From: Palleronia marisminoris
GTDB taxonomy: Bacteria > Pseudomonadota > Alphaproteobacteria > Rhodobacterales > Rhodobacteraceae
Length of the DNA: 64,000 nt
Direction of reading: 5' to 3'
NCBI RefSeq assembly: GCF_900172315.1
Contig: NZ_FWFV01000002.1
Coordinates: forward strand, 432,244 to 496,243
The position numbers were made by a program, and so were the translations under genes. The notes beneath the pieces are model-generated. The model did no database searches. It saw nothing but the letters and a program-made list of their open reading frames with translations, and was not told the origin of the DNA. Shown here in pieces: positions 63,384 to 64,000 of this stretch (the first letter of the stretch is position 1; the number at the start of each line of letters is the position of its first letter).

Positions 63384-63704
63384 TCAGGCCCCCATTACCT
63401 TGATGTCGACGGCAACGCCGGCAGCCAGGTCGAGCTTCATCAGCGCGTCCACGGTCTGCGGAGTCGGGTCTACAATGTCGAGCATCCGCTTGTGCGTGCG
63501 GATCTCGAACTGATCGCGCGACTTCTTGTCCACGTGGGGACCACGCAGAACGGTGAATTTCTCGATCTTGTTCGGCATCGGGATCGGCCCGCGGACGGAC
63601 GCGCCGGTGCGCTTGGCGGTCGAGACGATTTCCTGGGTCGAGCTGTCGAGCACCCGGTAATCGAACGCCTTCAGGCGGATACGAATATTCTGGCTTGCGG
63701 CCAT
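63384..63704 (-). CDS. rpsJ: 30S ribosomal protein S10
   Basis: The 106-residue protein from ATG 63704 begins [20 protein letters not shown] and has [21 protein letters not shown]10 sits in the 30S head and also serves as NusE in antitermination. The long upstream frame is spurious. An ATG three codons earlier directly follows AGGGA and is unlikely to be used. It is the first gene of the S10 cluster, after tuf. Confidence 0.97.
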   Translation of the reverse strand: MAASQNIRIRLKAFDYRVLDSSTQEIVSTAKRTGASVRGPIPMPNKIEKFTVLRGPHVDKKSRDQFEIRTHKRMLDIVDPTPQTVDALMKLDLAAGVAVDIKVMGA

Positions 63705-63782
63705 TGTTCTCATTCCCTGGGCAGGGTGGCGGTCGAGAGGTGGACGGGGCTCATTCCCCGCCCACATCGGACCAATTGGAAA

Positions 63783-63805
63783 GGGTGCGCCCGACAGGCG
63801 CACCC
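63783..63805 (-). terminator. hairpin between tuf and rpsJ
   Basis: A 9-bp perfect stem (GGGTGCGCC / GGCGCACCC) with a 5-base loop is followed on the minus strand by TTTCC. It lies 22 bases after the tuf stop and probably ends or attenuates the tuf message. Confidence 0.55.
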
Positions 63806-63827
63806 CCGCGACACGCTAGCGCGTGGC

Positions 63828-64000
63828 TTACTCGAGGATCTTCGACACCACGCCGGCGCCGACCGTGCGGCCACCTTCGCGGATGGCGAAGCGGAGCTTC
63901 TCTTCCATCGCGATCGGCGCGATCAGCTCGACGCCGAACGAGACGTTGTCGCCGGGCATCACCATCTCGGTGCCCTCGGCCAGCTGGACCGTGCCCGTCA
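63828..64000 (-). CDS. tuf: elongation factor Tu (3' end only)
   Basis: The last 56-57 residues are visible before the window ends. They contain [40 protein letters not shown] and the end GVVSKILE, the EF-Tu domain 3 C-terminus. EF-Tu brings aminoacyl-tRNA to the ribosome. Its place before rpsJ is the normal str-S10 order. Confidence 0.97.
   Translation of the reverse strand, partial: TGTVQLAEGTEMVMPGDNVSFGVELIAPIAMEEKLRFAIREGGRTVGAGVVSKILE

Noticed and set aside
1..64000. tRNA, rRNA, CRISPR arrays, insertion sequences, attachment sites
   Set aside because: I saw no tRNA-like cloverleaf, no regular spaced repeats, no transposase or integrase and no rRNA signature. Short or degenerate elements could still be missed without a search tool.

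Overview
The window is high-GC bacterial DNA, almost certainly from an alphaproteobacterium of the order Rhodobacterales (Roseobacter/Paracoccaceae type). The main reasons are an SAM/SAH riboswitch directly upstream of metK, an irr-like Fur gene divergent from fabA-fabB-fabI, the miaB/PhoH/ybeY/CorC-like/lnt/metK gene order, and a tuf-S10-spc ribosomal cluster with alphaproteobacterial-type proteins. I found no rRNA, tRNA, CRISPR array or intact insertion sequence.

Layout. 1-1904: the end of a TctB gene and a complete TctA gene (tripartite tricarboxylate transporter). 2218-10461: a catabolic island with an Opp/Dpp-type ABC importer (two permeases, two ATPases), an alpha/beta-hydrolase, a substrate-binding protein, an enolase-superfamily dehydratase and a FadR-type GntR regulator. 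Copies of an 11-bp motif (CTGT-N3-ACAG) lie before the ABC operon and in front of the dehydratase and regulator genes, so this looks like one locally controlled regulon. 10702-12126: a glutamate-type dehydrogenase. 12187-24580: a myo-inositol locus. One long minus-strand operon encodes a sugar-type ABC importer, IolC fused to a DUF2090 aldolase-like domain, IolD, IolE and IolB. It is flanked by an RpiR-type regulator and a plus-strand operon with two Gfo/Idh/MocA dehydrogenases and a TIM-barrel isomerase. A perfect palindrome lies in front of the transporter gene.

24615-31220: an ExoD-family membrane protein, a cold-shock protein, an NMT1/ThiY-type ABC importer, cmk and a GFA-family protein. 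31263-42534: core genes on the minus strand (aroA, trmB, metK, lnt, a CorC-like protein, ybeY, a PhoH-type ATPase, two envelope proteins sharing a domain, miaB), then an unrecognised protein on the plus strand. 42538-46140: irr, fabA-fabB-fabI and a DUF218 protein. 46350-52186: an FKBP isomerase, an alpha/beta-hydrolase, a threonine-dehydratase-type enzyme, a frameshifted hydrolase pseudogene, an MFS exporter and a class III aminotransferase. 52187-53253 is a gene-poor stretch with decayed coding remnants.

53254-64000: the ribosomal protein cluster on the minus strand, read tuf, rpsJ, rplC, rplD, rplW, rplB, rpsS, rplV, rpsC, rplP, then two non-ribosomal genes (a small ORF and a 2OG-Fe(II) oxygenase), then rpmC, rpsQ, rplN, rplX, rplE, rpsN, rpsH, rplF, rplR, rpsE and rpmD. 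It ends at a strong terminator with rplO and secY absent. The oxygenase inside the ribosomal cluster, the GntR operator set, the riboswitch, the paired DGCEHW-domain proteins and two tiny membrane proteins are the observations most worth following up.
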